A stretch of 7,968 nt of DNA from Archangium sp. (GCA_016793585.1 JAEUJR010000297.1:1-7968), one strand, 5' to 3'; shown: positions 1 to 6,654, counted from the stretch's first letter. Notes: generated from the sequence alone by a model not told the origin. Made by a program: numbers and translations.

Positions 1-2
1 AC

Positions 3-1277
3 TTCCACCCGATTCTCACCGGCGACACCTGCGACGCGCCGGTCGTGCTCACGCCGGGCACGCCGCTCACCAACCAGCCGCTCACCGGCTTCAACGACGA
101 CTACGAAGCTTCGTTCTCGGGCCGCTGCCAGTTCCACGGCACCGTCGACCGCGCGTACAGCCTGCAGGTGCCGGCGGGTCAGCGCCTCGTCGCGACGGTG
201 GTGCCGACCGGCTTCGACGCGAGCTTGAACCTCGTGCAGGGTGCGGCGAACTGCAGCGCACAGGTCTGCGGGAACGGCGTCGACGAGGCTGGCGACGGCG
301 CACAGGAGCGCCTCACCTGGGACAACCTCTCGGCGACGGCGCAGACGGTGTTGCTGGTCATCGACTCCGACTCGAGCAGCAGCGGCACCGGTACCTTCAA
401 CCTGAGCGCCACCTTGTCGCCCGCCCCAACCGTCGTCATCGGCGGAGACACCTGCGCATCGCCCACCGCGCTCGACGCGGGTACGTTCGCGTCGACGACG
501 ACCGGCCGCAGCAGCCGCTTCGACTTCTTCGACAACGGTGGCTGCACGGCGACGTCCGACGCTCCCGACTCGGTGTTCAGCGTCACGGTGCCGCCGAGCT
601 CCCTCGTTCGCGCCACCGTCACGCCCGACGGCTGGGACGCGGTACTGAACGTCATCGCCTCACCGGGAGCGTGTGGCCTCTCCATCGACGCCGGCACCGT
701 GGGCGCGACGTGCACCACTTCCTCCGACGGGCCGCGCACCGCCTCGATCGAAGAGGTCGTGATTCGCAACGCGACCACGACTTCAACCACCGCGCTGGTG
801 GTCGTCGACGGTCACGAGCAGGCGCAGTCGGGCAACTTCACCATCACCACCGAGGTGATTCCGCTCTCGGCCATGCCCGGAGACACCTGCCAGGCGCCGC
901 AGGTCATCGCGATGTCGGGCTCGCTCACGGGCCTCACCACCACGAACTACCTCGACGACGTCGAGACGGCCTCGAGCTGCTCGTCCTTCCAGAACCGCGG
1001 GCCCGACCGCGTCTTCAGCATCGTCGTGCCGCCGGGCAAGCAGCTCACCGCCGTCGTCATTCCCAACGGCTGGGACGCCTCCATCATGCTCACCGAGGCG
1101 GCTGCGTGCGGCATGAGCTCGACCTGCTTCGACTCGAGTGACTCGTCGGTGAGTGGCGCCGAGACCGCGCGCTTCACGAACACGGGCACGACCGACCGCA
1201 CCATCTTCATCGTGGTCGACTCGTACTCACAGACCGGCAGCGGCACCTTCGACCTCTTCACCGCGCTCACGCCCTGA
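3..1277 (+). CDS. Secreted protein with three tandem four-cysteine PPC-like modules (5' truncated)
   Basis: The reading frame is open from the window edge, so the start, any signal peptide and any catalytic domain lie upstream; 424 residues are visible. They form three tandem modules of 132-145 residues, each beginning GDTC-x-x-P. Each module then has an acidic or aromatic stretch, a cysteine, a D-x-V-F-S-V-type strand, V-P-P/A-G, a P-x-G-(W/F)-D-A-S/V motif, two further cysteines, and a closing strand like LVV(I)DS..SG.F.L. This layout resembles the pre-peptidase C-terminal (PPC) type beta-sandwich repeats common in myxobacterial exported proteins, but the match is by eye. Four cysteines per module suggest two disulfides, and so an extracytoplasmic location. 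The protein ends plainly at ALTP, with no visible C-terminal membrane anchor or sorting tail. Function is unknown; adhesion or substrate binding is a guess. An alternative is a diverged Ig-like or jelly-roll repeat. It is very likely a real gene, with low certainty on fold. Confidence 0.85.
   Translation, partial: FHPILTGDTCDAPVVLTPGTPLTNQPLTGFNDDYEASFSGRCQFHGTVDRAYSLQVPAGQRLVATVVPTGFDASLNLVQGAANCSAQVCGNGVDEAGDGAQERLTWDNLSATAQTVLLVIDSDSSSSGTGTFNLSATLSPAPTVVIGGDTCASPTALDAGTFASTTTGRSSRFDFFDNGGCTATSDAPDSVFSVTVPPSSLVRATVTPDGWDAVLNVIASPGACGLSIDAGTVGATCTTSSDGPRTASIEEVVIRNATTTSTTALVVVDGHEQAQSGNFTITTEVIPLSAMPGDTCQAPQVIAMSGSLTGLTTTNYLDDVETASSCSSFQNRGPDRVFSIVVPPGKQLTAVVIPNGWDASIMLTEAAACGMSSTCFDSSDSSVSGAETARFTNTGTTDRTIFIVVDSYSQTGSGTFDLFTALTP
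21..443 (+). repeat. PPC-like module 1 of 3
   Basis: This is a protein-level repeat of 141 residues running from GDTC to just before the next GDTC. It contains the conserved pieces GDTC-D-A-P, SLQVPAGQ, P-T-G-F-D-A-S-L-N, the paired cysteines in NCSAQVC, and LLVIDSDS followed by G-T-F-N-L. It has four cysteines. The aromatic residue of the GWDA motif is Phe here and Trp in the other two modules. Confidence 0.75.
444..878 (+). repeat. PPC-like module 2 of 3
   Basis: This is a 145-residue copy of the same module: GDTC-A-S-P, a GGC cysteine, D-S-V-F-S-V-T-V-P-P, P-D-G-W-D-A-V-L-N-V, two late cysteines 13 residues apart, and LVVVDGH followed by G-N-F-T-I. The four-cysteine pattern is kept. The spacing between the two late cysteines is longer than in modules 1 (5) and 3 (6), so the loop between them varies. 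Confidence 0.75.
879..1274 (+). repeat. PPC-like module 3 of 3
   Basis: This is the C-terminal, slightly shorter 132-residue copy: GDTC-Q-A-P, an SSC cysteine, D-R-V-F-S-I-V-V-P-P, P-N-G-W-D-A-S-I, paired cysteines in CGMSSTC, and FIVVDSYS followed by G-T-F-D-L. It ends directly at the stop codon, so the protein finishes with a complete module. Confidence 0.75.
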
Positions 1278-1309
1278 GCCCCCGGCACGGTGCATGCTGG
1301 ACCCGCTTC

Positions 1310-2644
1310 ATGACTTCACGAAGCGCCAGTCTTCTCACACTCCTGCTCGCCGTCGCGTGCGGGCCCAGCCCCACCATCGCCCAGTTCGACGTCGCGCCGG
1401 TGGTTCGAACGCCCTGCGGCCTCTCGCCGCAGCTTCCCGCCTCCATCAAGCAGGGCTCGACGACCCGCATTCCGCTGCAGCCCACCCGCTCCGACCAGAC
1501 GTTTCGCGTGGTGACGTTGCCTGCGGCCACCGAGGCCGAGCTCGACGGCGACACGCTCGTCTACCATGCAGGCTTCGAGACGCTGGCCCCGCACGCCATC
1601 GTCGAGCTCGAGGTCTCCTGCGAGGGCAAGACCGAAACGACCGCCATTCGGCTGCCAGTCGAGCAGGCGCTGCGGTGGGGCGCGCCGATGACGTGGGCCG
1701 CTGCAGCAGGCCCCGAGGCCAGGGAGCACACGCAGCTCTTCATCGACCCGCGCGACCCCGACACGTTGTGGCTCTTCGGAGGCTTCGGCTTCGTGCCGGC
1801 GCAGTTCACCGTCATCAACGACCTCTGGAAGATGAACCTCGTGACCGGCGCGTGGACGAAGGTCGAGACGACGGGAGCGCCGATGATCGCGGGCGCCCGC
1901 CTCGCTCCGTCGACGACGCCGGGCGTCTGGTACCTGCTCGGCGGTCAGGCGCAGGGGCAGAACGTGCTCAACGACGTCTGGCGGGTCGACGTCACGCAGG
2001 ACCCCGTGCGGTTCGAGAAGCTGGCGCCGACCGGCACCTCGCCCACCACGACGCTGCACACCGTGGTGTTCGACTCGGCGCGCAACCGGCTCGTCTCGTT
2101 CGGTGGCTTCACGGGCAACGACGTCAGCAACGACGTCGACACGCTCTCCCTCTCCGAACCGCTGACGTGGCAGCACCAGCCCGCCCAGACTCCGCGCCCG
2201 GCGCCCCGCTACGGCTTCTTCGCCGCCGTCGACCAGGAGCAGGTCATCGTCTTCTCGGGCGCGCAGCTGCCCACGGCCTTCAACCCCGTGAACCCCATCG
2301 GCGACACCTGGGCGATGAGCCTCTCGACGCTGACGTGGACGAAGATCGCCGACGCGACGCCCGACGCGCCGGCGAGACGAAACGGCTGCAGCGCGCTCGA
2401 CCCGGTGACCCACCGCTTCTTCGTCTGGGGCGGCACCCCAGACGCTGCCACGTCGGTGCAGGGCCTCGCGATGCTCGACCTCTCGAAGCGGCCTGCACAG
2501 TGGAACCGGGTGTCGTTGGCCAACCCCGCCCACGTCCGCAGCTCGTGTTCGGCCATCTACGACGCGCCCCGACGGCGAATCCTCTTCGGGTTCGGCAACG
2601 ACGACGCCACTTACGCCGACTTTCAGGTCCTTCAGCTGGAGTGA
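1310..2644 (+). CDS. Kelch-repeat lipoprotein
   Basis: This 444-residue protein starts with a short hydrophobic signal (residues 5-16, SASLLTLLLAVA) followed by Cys17, a plausible lipobox (LAVAC) for lipidation and envelope anchoring. Residues about 30-118 form a compact domain with the look of beta strands, containing Cys36 and Cys104, perhaps Ig-like. Residues about 120-444 hold six kelch-type repeats, marked by LFGGF (155-159), LLGGQ (208-212), SFGGF (263-267), VFSGA (314-318), VWGGT (372-376) and LFGFG (425-429). Matching N-D-(L/V)-W or D-T-W strands sit at 170-173, 221-224 and 331-333. Six repeats would close a beta-propeller, usually a binding platform; no ligand can be named. ATG 1310 is chosen because it places the signal peptide at the N-terminus. 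It starts 32 bp after the preceding stop, so joint transcription with gene 1 is possible. Only a weak GGA-type ribosome site is visible upstream. Confidence 0.9.
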   Translation: MTSRSASLLTLLLAVACGPSPTIAQFDVAPVVRTPCGLSPQLPASIKQGSTTRIPLQPTRSDQTFRVVTLPAATEAELDGDTLVYHAGFETLAPHAIVELEVSCEGKTETTAIRLPVEQALRWGAPMTWAAAAGPEAREHTQLFIDPRDPDTLWLFGGFGFVPAQFTVINDLWKMNLVTGAWTKVETTGAPMIAGARLAPSTTPGVWYLLGGQAQGQNVLNDVWRVDVTQDPVRFEKLAPTGTSPTTTLHTVVFDSARNRLVSFGGFTGNDVSNDVDTLSLSEPLTWQHQPAQTPRPAPRYGFFAAVDQEQVIVFSGAQLPTAFNPVNPIGDTWAMSLSTLTWTKIADATPDAPARRNGCSALDPVTHRFFVWGGTPDAATSVQGLAMLDLSKRPAQWNRVSLANPAHVRSSCSAIYDAPRRRILFGFGNDDATYADFQVLQLE

Positions 2645-2650
2645 GCCGCT

Positions 2651-3211
2651 TCAGAACGTCGCGACGGGCACCGTCTCGACGCGCGGCCGTGACAGGTCGG
2701 AGAACACGGGCACAGCCACCGAGACGACGGCGCCGCCCGCGATGAGCCACGGCAACGCCGCCACGAACGTTCCCGTCAGCACCGCCACCAGCCACGCCGT
2801 ACCGGTGATGACGGTGACCAGCAGGCCCCAGAGCACCGCACGCTTCCGCGCCGACAACGACGTCTCGTACAGCTGGCCCGGAGAGCTCGAGCCCAGCAGG
2901 TAGCCGATGACGCCACCGATGATAGCGCCCACCGTCGCCATGAAGTTCGCCGCGCCGAGCATGAGTGGCCCCTGGCTCCGCGCCAGGGTGACGAGGTCGC
3001 CGAGGAAACCCACGCCGAAGCCGATGCCCGCGCCGATGAGCATGCCGGTGCCCGTTCCTCCGGCGGCGCTGAGGGGCGCGAGCAACGCACGCCCGACCAG
3101 CTGCTGGGTCGTCGGCCGCGCCTCGAGCAGGGTGGCGCCGCGCTCGGCATTCGCCAGCGTCGGAGCGTCAGCCGCCTTCGCCAGCTCCGAGCACACGACG
3201 AGCGCGAACAC
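2651..3211 (-). CDS. Hypothetical protein with four predicted membrane segments
   Basis: This 186-residue protein is of no family I recognise. Residues 1-15 (ending AKA-A-D) look like a minimal export signal but lack the usual positive N-terminus. A polar stretch (about 17-50) follows, then four likely membrane segments: 56-74 (very glycine-rich, IGAGIGFGVGFLG), 81-108 (ending GGVIGYLLG), 125-147 and 149-171. A basic loop (SARKR, 120-124) lies between segments 2 and 3. The gly-x-x-x-gly spacing in the first two segments suggests tight helix packing. The start is GTG. An in-frame TGA lies 15 bases further upstream and no ATG is available between, so the N-terminus cannot be much longer unless the sequence contains a frameshift. 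It converges on the kelch gene with 6 bp between stops and is divergent from the M16 peptidase gene. Hydrophobicity in only this frame supports it being real. Function unknown. Confidence 0.75.
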   Translation of the reverse strand: MFALVVCSELAKAADAPTLANAERGATLLEARPTTQQLVGRALLAPLSAAGGTGTGMLIGAGIGFGVGFLGDLVTLARSQGPLMLGAANFMATVGAIIGGVIGYLLGSSSPGQLYETSLSARKRAVLWGLLVTVITGTAWLVAVLTGTFVAALPWLIAGGAVVSVAVPVFSDLSRPRVETVPVATF

Positions 3212-3249
3212 GATGCCGCGACGATCTCACGACTCCATTCGGCTGACAC

Positions 3250-3259
3250 CAATGCATTG
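3250..3259. promoter_or_regulatory. 10-bp palindrome CAATGCATTG, candidate operator
   Basis: CAATGCATTG is a perfect inverted repeat in the middle of the 80-bp space between two divergent genes. It is AT-rich where almost everything around it is GC-rich. It overlaps a TTGACT hexamer (3257-3262) that resembles a -35 box for the rightward operon. A regulator bound here could act on either gene. No regulator is identified and a palindrome this short can occur by chance. Confidence 0.3.
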
Positions 3260-3282
3260 ACTCGCGGGCAGCTGCGTAGTGT
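3257..3282 (+). promoter_or_regulatory. Candidate promoter of the M16 peptidase-miaE operon
   Basis: TTGACT at 3257-3262 matches five of six bases of a sigma-70 -35 box. TAGTGT at 3277-3282 matches three of six bases of a -10 box, with a short 14-bp spacer. The hexamer ends 9 bases before the ATG at 3292, so a start of transcription 6-9 bases downstream would give a leaderless or nearly leaderless mRNA. No Shine-Dalgarno sequence lies between. The short spacer is a weakness, and TGTCTG at 3280-3285 would give 17 bp but a poor -10 match. Confidence 0.3.
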
Positions 3283-3291
3283 CTGCCACGC

Positions 3292-5997
3292 ATGCTCCTC
3301 ACCACGCTCGTCGCCGTCTCCCTCGCCGGCGCTCCCGTGAAGCCCACGCCGGTGGCCTCGGTCGAAGGCCTCACCGAGTACTCGCTGCCCAACGGTCTGC
3401 GCATTCTGCTCGTGCCCGACTCGAGCAAGCCGAACGTCACGGTGAACCTCACGCTCTTCGTCGGCAGCCGCCACGAGGACTACGGCGAGAAGGGCATGGC
3501 GCACCTGCTCGAGCACCTGCTCTTCAAAGAGACGAAGTCGTTCAAAGACATCAAGAAGGCGCTCACCGAGCGGGGCGCCGACGCCAACGGCACCACCTGG
3601 TACGACCGCACGAACTACTTCGAGACGCTCGCGGCGAGTGACGAGAACCTCAAGTGGGCGCTCTCGCTCGAGGCCGATCGGCTCGTGAACACCATCATCA
3701 CGAAGGAGAAGCTCGCGCCCGAGATGACGGTGGTGCGCAACGAGTTCGAGATGGGTGAGAACTCGCCGCAGAGCGTGCTCTTCGACCGCGTCATGGCGGC
3801 GGCGTTCACGTGGCACAACTACGGCGCCACCACCATCGGCGCCCGCAGCGACATCGAGACCGTGCCCCAGGAGCGGCTGCAGGCCTTCTACGCGCGCTAC
3901 TACCAGCCCGACAACGCGCTGCTCGTCGTCGCCGGCAAGTTCGACGAAGCGAAGGCGCTGGAGTGGATCGCCGCCTCGTTCGGCGACATTCCCAAGCCGA
4001 AGCGCGTGCTGCCCACGACGTACACCGTCGAGCCCGTGCAGGACGGAGAGCACGCCATCACCGTTCGCCGCGTCGGTGGAACGCCCGTGCTCGCGCTCGG
4101 CTACCACGTGCCCGCCGGCAGCGACCCCGACTACGCCGCCGTCGACGTGCTGACGCAGGTGCTCGGCGACTCGCCTTCGGGCCGCCTCTACAAGGGCCTC
4201 GTCGAGCAGAAGAAGGCCGCCAAGGCCGGCTGCTTCAACTTCCAGCTCAAGGAGCCCGGCGCCCTGCTCTGCTTCGCCGAGCTGAACCAGAAGGAGAAGA
4301 CGGCTCCCGCGACCGAGGTGCTCGTCTCGACCGTCGAGGGCCTCGTGAAGACGCCCGTCACCGATGCCGAGGTCGAGCGCGCGAAGGGCCAGCTGCTCAA
4401 GCAGATCGACCTGGTGCTCAACGACAGCGAGCGCATCGGCGTGCTGCTCTCGGAGTTCGCGGCGATGGGCGACTGGCGCCTGCTGTTCCTGCACCGCGAC
4501 CGCATCAAGGCCGTCACCACCGCCGACGCCAACCGCGTGGCCATGAAGTACCTCAAGCAGTCGAACCGCACGCTCGGCGAGTACGTGCCCACCGAGAGCC
4601 CCGACCGCGCAGAGATTCCCGCGCTCGTCGACCTCGGCCCCGTGCTCAAGAGCTACAAGGGCCAGGAGGCGCTCTCGAAGGGTGAGGTGTTCGAGGCCAG
4701 CAACAAGAACCTCGACGCCCGCACGACCCGCACGACGCTGCCGTTCGGCATGAAGCTCGCCCTGCTGCCGAAGAAGACCCGTGGAGAGACGGTGCACGTG
4801 GTGCTGCGCCTCGCCTACGGCAGCGACAAGACGTTGCTGAACCAGAAGACGAACGCCGACCTCACCGCCCGCATGTTGTCGCGCGGCACGAAGTCGAAGA
4901 CGCGCCAGCAGTACAAAGACGCGCTCGATGCGCTGCGGGCCAGCGTGAGCATGCGCGCCGACGCGCAGGGTGTCGTCGTCTCCATCGAGGTGCGCAAGCC
5001 GCAGCTGGCCGACACGCTCTCCATCGTCGCCGAGGCGTTGACGCAGCCCGCGTTCGACAAGAACGAGCTCGAGTCGCTCAAGCGCGAGCTGCTGGCCGAG
5101 CTCGAGCAGAAGAAAGACGACCCCAACGCGCTCGCCTTCCTCGGGCTGCAGAAGGCCATCAACACCTGGCCCAAGGGTCACCCGTTCGCGGTGCTGACGC
5201 TCGACGAGCAGATGGCCGAGGTGAAGGCCGCGAAGCTGGAAGACCTCAAGGCCCTGCACGCGAAGGTGTACGGCGCGCAGGCCGGCTTCGGCGCCATCGT
5301 CGGCGACTTCGACCCCGAGGCGGTGACGAAGCAGCTCACCGAGAAGCTCGGCGGTTTCAAGGCGAAGGAGCCGTACGTGCGCATTCCCCGCCCGTTCGTG
5401 AAGGTCGAGCCGAAGAACCTCACGCAAGACACGCCCGACAAGGCCATGGCGTGCTTCGTCACCGGAACGACGCTCGCGCTGAAAGAGACCGACCCCGACT
5501 ACGCGGCGCTCGTGCTGGCCGACGCGATGCTGGGCGGCGGCTTCCTCAACGGGCGCGTGCCGCAGCGGCTGCGCGAGAAGGAGGGCTGGAGCTATGGCGC
5601 CGGCACGTTCCTCCGCGCGGGCACCTTCGAAGACAACGGCGCGCTGCTTGGCTACGCCATCTCGGCGCCCGAGAACGCGCCGAAGGTCGAGAAGGGCTTC
5701 AAGGAAGAGCTCGAGCTGGCCGTGAACAAGGGCTTCACCGACGCCGAGCTCGAGCTCGCGCGCAAGGGCCTGCTCCAGCAGCGCGAGCAGGGCCGCGCCG
5801 ACGACAGCGGCGTCGCGGGCGAGCTCACCGAGCAGCTCGAGACCGGCCGCACCTTCGAGTGGGAGCAGAAGTTCGACGACGCGGTGAAGGCGCTCTCGTC
5901 GAAGGACGTGAACGCGGCGCTCAAGAAGAACATCGACCCGTCGCGGTTCACGGTGGTGAAGGTCGGCGACTTTCGCAAGGTGAGCGCGCCGAAGTAA
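3292..5997 (+). CDS. Exported M16 family (pitrilysin/insulinase-like) zinc metallopeptidase, two-half fusion
   Basis: This is a 901-residue zinc peptidase that should cleave peptides inside a closed chamber. The first half has the inverted zinc motif HLLEH at residues 71-75: His71 and His75 bind zinc and Glu74 is the catalytic base. Glu151, in R-N-E-F-E and 76 residues after His75, is the expected third ligand. The second half (about 480-895) repeats the fold, but the matching positions are Asp523, Ala526 and Arg527, so it is inactive. It does carry the family's R-L-R-E-K-E-G-W-S-Y motif (759-768), which normally helps bind substrate. The length fits single-chain M16 enzymes of about 900 residues (PqqL-like) rather than separate ~450-residue subunits. 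Residues 1-14 (MLLTTLVAVSLAGA) look like a short signal peptide, so a periplasmic or outer location is likely. ATG 3292 is firm because an in-frame TAG sits at 3277-3279. It is followed after 14 bp by miaE. Confidence 0.95.
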   Translation: MLLTTLVAVSLAGAPVKPTPVASVEGLTEYSLPNGLRILLVPDSSKPNVTVNLTLFVGSRHEDYGEKGMAHLLEHLLFKETKSFKDIKKALTERGADANGTTWYDRTNYFETLAASDENLKWALSLEADRLVNTIITKEKLAPEMTVVRNEFEMGENSPQSVLFDRVMAAAFTWHNYGATTIGARSDIETVPQERLQAFYARYYQPDNALLVVAGKFDEAKALEWIAASFGDIPKPKRVLPTTYTVEPVQDGEHAITVRRVGGTPVLALGYHVPAGSDPDYAAVDVLTQVLGDSPSGRLYKGLVEQKKAAKAGCFNFQLKEPGALLCFAELNQKEKTAPATEVLVSTVEGLVKTPVTDAEVERAKGQLLKQIDLVLNDSERIGVLLSEFAAMGDWRLLFLHRDRIKAVTTADANRVAMKYLKQSNRTLGEYVPTESPDRAEIPALVDLGPVLKSYKGQEALSKGEVFEASNKNLDARTTRTTLPFGMKLALLPKKTRGETVHVVLRLAYGSDKTLLNQKTNADLTARMLSRGTKSKTRQQYKDALDALRASVSMRADAQGVVVSIEVRKPQLADTLSIVAEALTQPAFDKNELESLKRELLAELEQKKDDPNALAFLGLQKAINTWPKGHPFAVLTLDEQMAEVKAAKLEDLKALHAKVYGAQAGFGAIVGDFDPEAVTKQLTEKLGGFKAKEPYVRIPRPFVKVEPKNLTQDTPDKAMACFVTGTTLALKETDPDYAALVLADAMLGGGFLNGRVPQRLREKEGWSYGAGTFLRAGTFEDNGALLGYAISAPENAPKVEKGFKEELELAVNKGFTDAELELARKGLLQQREQGRADDSGVAGELTEQLETGRTFEWEQKFDDAVKALSSKDVNAALKKNIDPSRFTVVKVGDFRKVSAPK

Positions 5998-5998
5998 C

Positions 5999-6002
5999 GA
6001 GG
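5999..6002 (+). promoter_or_regulatory. Ribosome binding site of miaE
   Basis: GAGG lies 9 bases before the ATG at 6012, just after the TAA of the peptidase gene. It supports 6012 as the start of miaE rather than the upstream ATG at 5451 in the same frame, which falls inside the peptidase gene. Confidence 0.6.
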
Positions 6003-6011
6003 TCCTCCGCG

Positions 6012-6581
6012 ATGCAGCTCAAAGCCGTCACGTCGCCACGCTGGTTGCCGCACGCCCTCGCCCACTTCGACGAGGTGCTCATCGACCACGCGCACTGCGA
6101 GAAGAAGGCGGCCGCGAACGCGCTCTCGATTCTGCAGGCCCACCCCGAGGTGCCCGGCCTGCCGGCGCAGATGGCGCGGCTCGCGAGAGAAGAAGCGTCA
6201 CACCTCGCGAAGGTGCTGCAGATCATGGAGGCACGTGGGCTGACCCTGGGCCGTGATGGTGGCGACCCATACGCGAAGGGCCTGCAGGTGCTGGTGCGAA
6301 ACCCGGCGAAGGAGCGGCGCCTCGACCGGCTGCTCATCGCCGGCATCATCGAGGCGCGCAGCTTCGAGCGGCTCGAGCTGCTCGCCAGCGGGCTCACCGA
6401 CCCGGCGCTGAAGAAGTTCTACGCCGAGCTCGCGAAGAGCGAAGACGGCCACCAGAAGTTGTTCGTGCGCCTGGCGAAGGCCGTGGAGCCGGAAGACGTG
6501 GTGGAGGCGCGGCTCGAGGTGCTGCTCTCGGCCGAAGCAGAGCTGATGGAAGTGCTGCCGCTGCGGGCAGCGGTGCACTGA
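6012..6581 (+). CDS. miaE: tRNA-(ms2io6A)-hydroxylase MiaE
   Basis: This 189-residue cytoplasmic enzyme uses a di-iron centre and O2 to hydroxylate the isopentenyl group of ms2i6A at position 37 of tRNAs reading U-starting codons. It acts after MiaA and MiaB. The sequence shows the ferritin-like four-helix pattern: Glu30 in D-H-A-H-C-E-K-K-A-A, Glu61-A-S-His64 (first ExxH), Glu114 in G-I-I-E-A-R-S-F-E-R, and Glu144-D-G-His147 (second ExxH). Together these give the six metal ligands expected for the fold. The D-H-A-x-C-E-x-K-A-A and I-I-E-A-R-S-x-E-R motifs are characteristic of MiaE, and the length fits the shorter bacterial MiaE forms. The start at 6012 has a GAGG site and leaves 14 bp after the peptidase stop, so the two are probably one transcript. 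The reason for pairing a tRNA hydroxylase with an exported peptidase is not evident. Confidence 0.93.
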   Translation: MQLKAVTSPRWLPHALAHFDEVLIDHAHCEKKAAANALSILQAHPEVPGLPAQMARLAREEASHLAKVLQIMEARGLTLGRDGGDPYAKGLQVLVRNPAKERRLDRLLIAGIIEARSFERLELLASGLTDPALKKFYAELAKSEDGHQKLFVRLAKAVEPEDVVEARLEVLLSAEAELMEVLPLRAAVH

Positions 6582-6607
6582 GCCTCCCGTCGCGTCAGGA
6601 TGTTCTC

Positions 6608-6635
6608 CCGGCTTACGGTGGAAACCACGAGCCGG
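6608..6635. other. Nested hairpin between miaE and the VCBS gene
   Basis: CCGGCT (6608-6613) pairs perfectly with AGCCGG (6630-6635). Inside it, GTGG (6618-6621) pairs with CCAC (6625-6628) around an AAA loop, and C6616 can pair with G6629, leaving TA and one G bulged. The total is about 11 base pairs in 28 bases. It lies 27 bp after the miaE stop. No T-run follows, so it is not a classical intrinsic terminator. It could end the transcript with help, stabilise the mRNA 3' end, or act as an operator, since it spans a possible -35 box of the next gene. Confidence 0.45.
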
Positions 6636-6647
6636 CCCCGGTACTGC
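6619..6647 (+). promoter_or_regulatory. Possible promoter of the VCBS lipoprotein gene
   Basis: TGGAAA (6619-6624, four of six bases of a -35 box) and TACTGC (6642-6647, a weak -10) are separated by exactly 17 bp. The -10 ends 7 bases before the ATG at 6655, so transcription would begin at or next to the start codon. No ribosome binding site is visible, which fits a leaderless message. The match is weak and rests mainly on spacing. Confidence 0.25.
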
Positions 6648-6654
6648 GCCCCGC

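Noticed and set aside
1316..2533. 405-codon minus-strand frame antisense to the kelch gene
   Set aside because: It is an Arg/Gly/Val-rich composition shadow. The sense frame has a lipoprotein signal and six kelch repeats.
2645..2650. Possible bidirectional terminator between the convergent genes
   Set aside because: Only 6 bp separate the stop codons, and no inverted repeat or T-run is seen in or next to them.
1153..2745. 530-codon plus-strand frame overlapping genes 1, 2 and 3
   Set aside because: It is an Arg/Ala/Pro-rich shadow of the kelch gene, running through two intergenic gaps, with no recognisable domain.
2776..5427. 883-codon open frame on the minus strand, antisense to the M16 peptidase
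   Set aside because: Its translation is Leu/Arg/Val/Glu-Gly low-complexity with no family motif, and it crosses the real membrane-protein gene in another frame. The plus-strand frame has a complete HxxEH peptidase. Long antisense frames are expected when third codon positions are nearly all G/C.
5707..5756. Direct repeat GAGCTCGAGCT at 5707 and 5746
   Set aside because: Both copies encode Glu-Leu-Glu-Leu in helical parts of the peptidase using the preferred GAG/CTC/CTG codons, so this is codon bias rather than a DNA element.
5451..6011. N-terminal extension of miaE back to an ATG at 5451
   Set aside because: The extension is an Arg-rich out-of-frame reading of the peptidase gene. MiaE homology begins at the ATG at 6012, which has a GAGG site.
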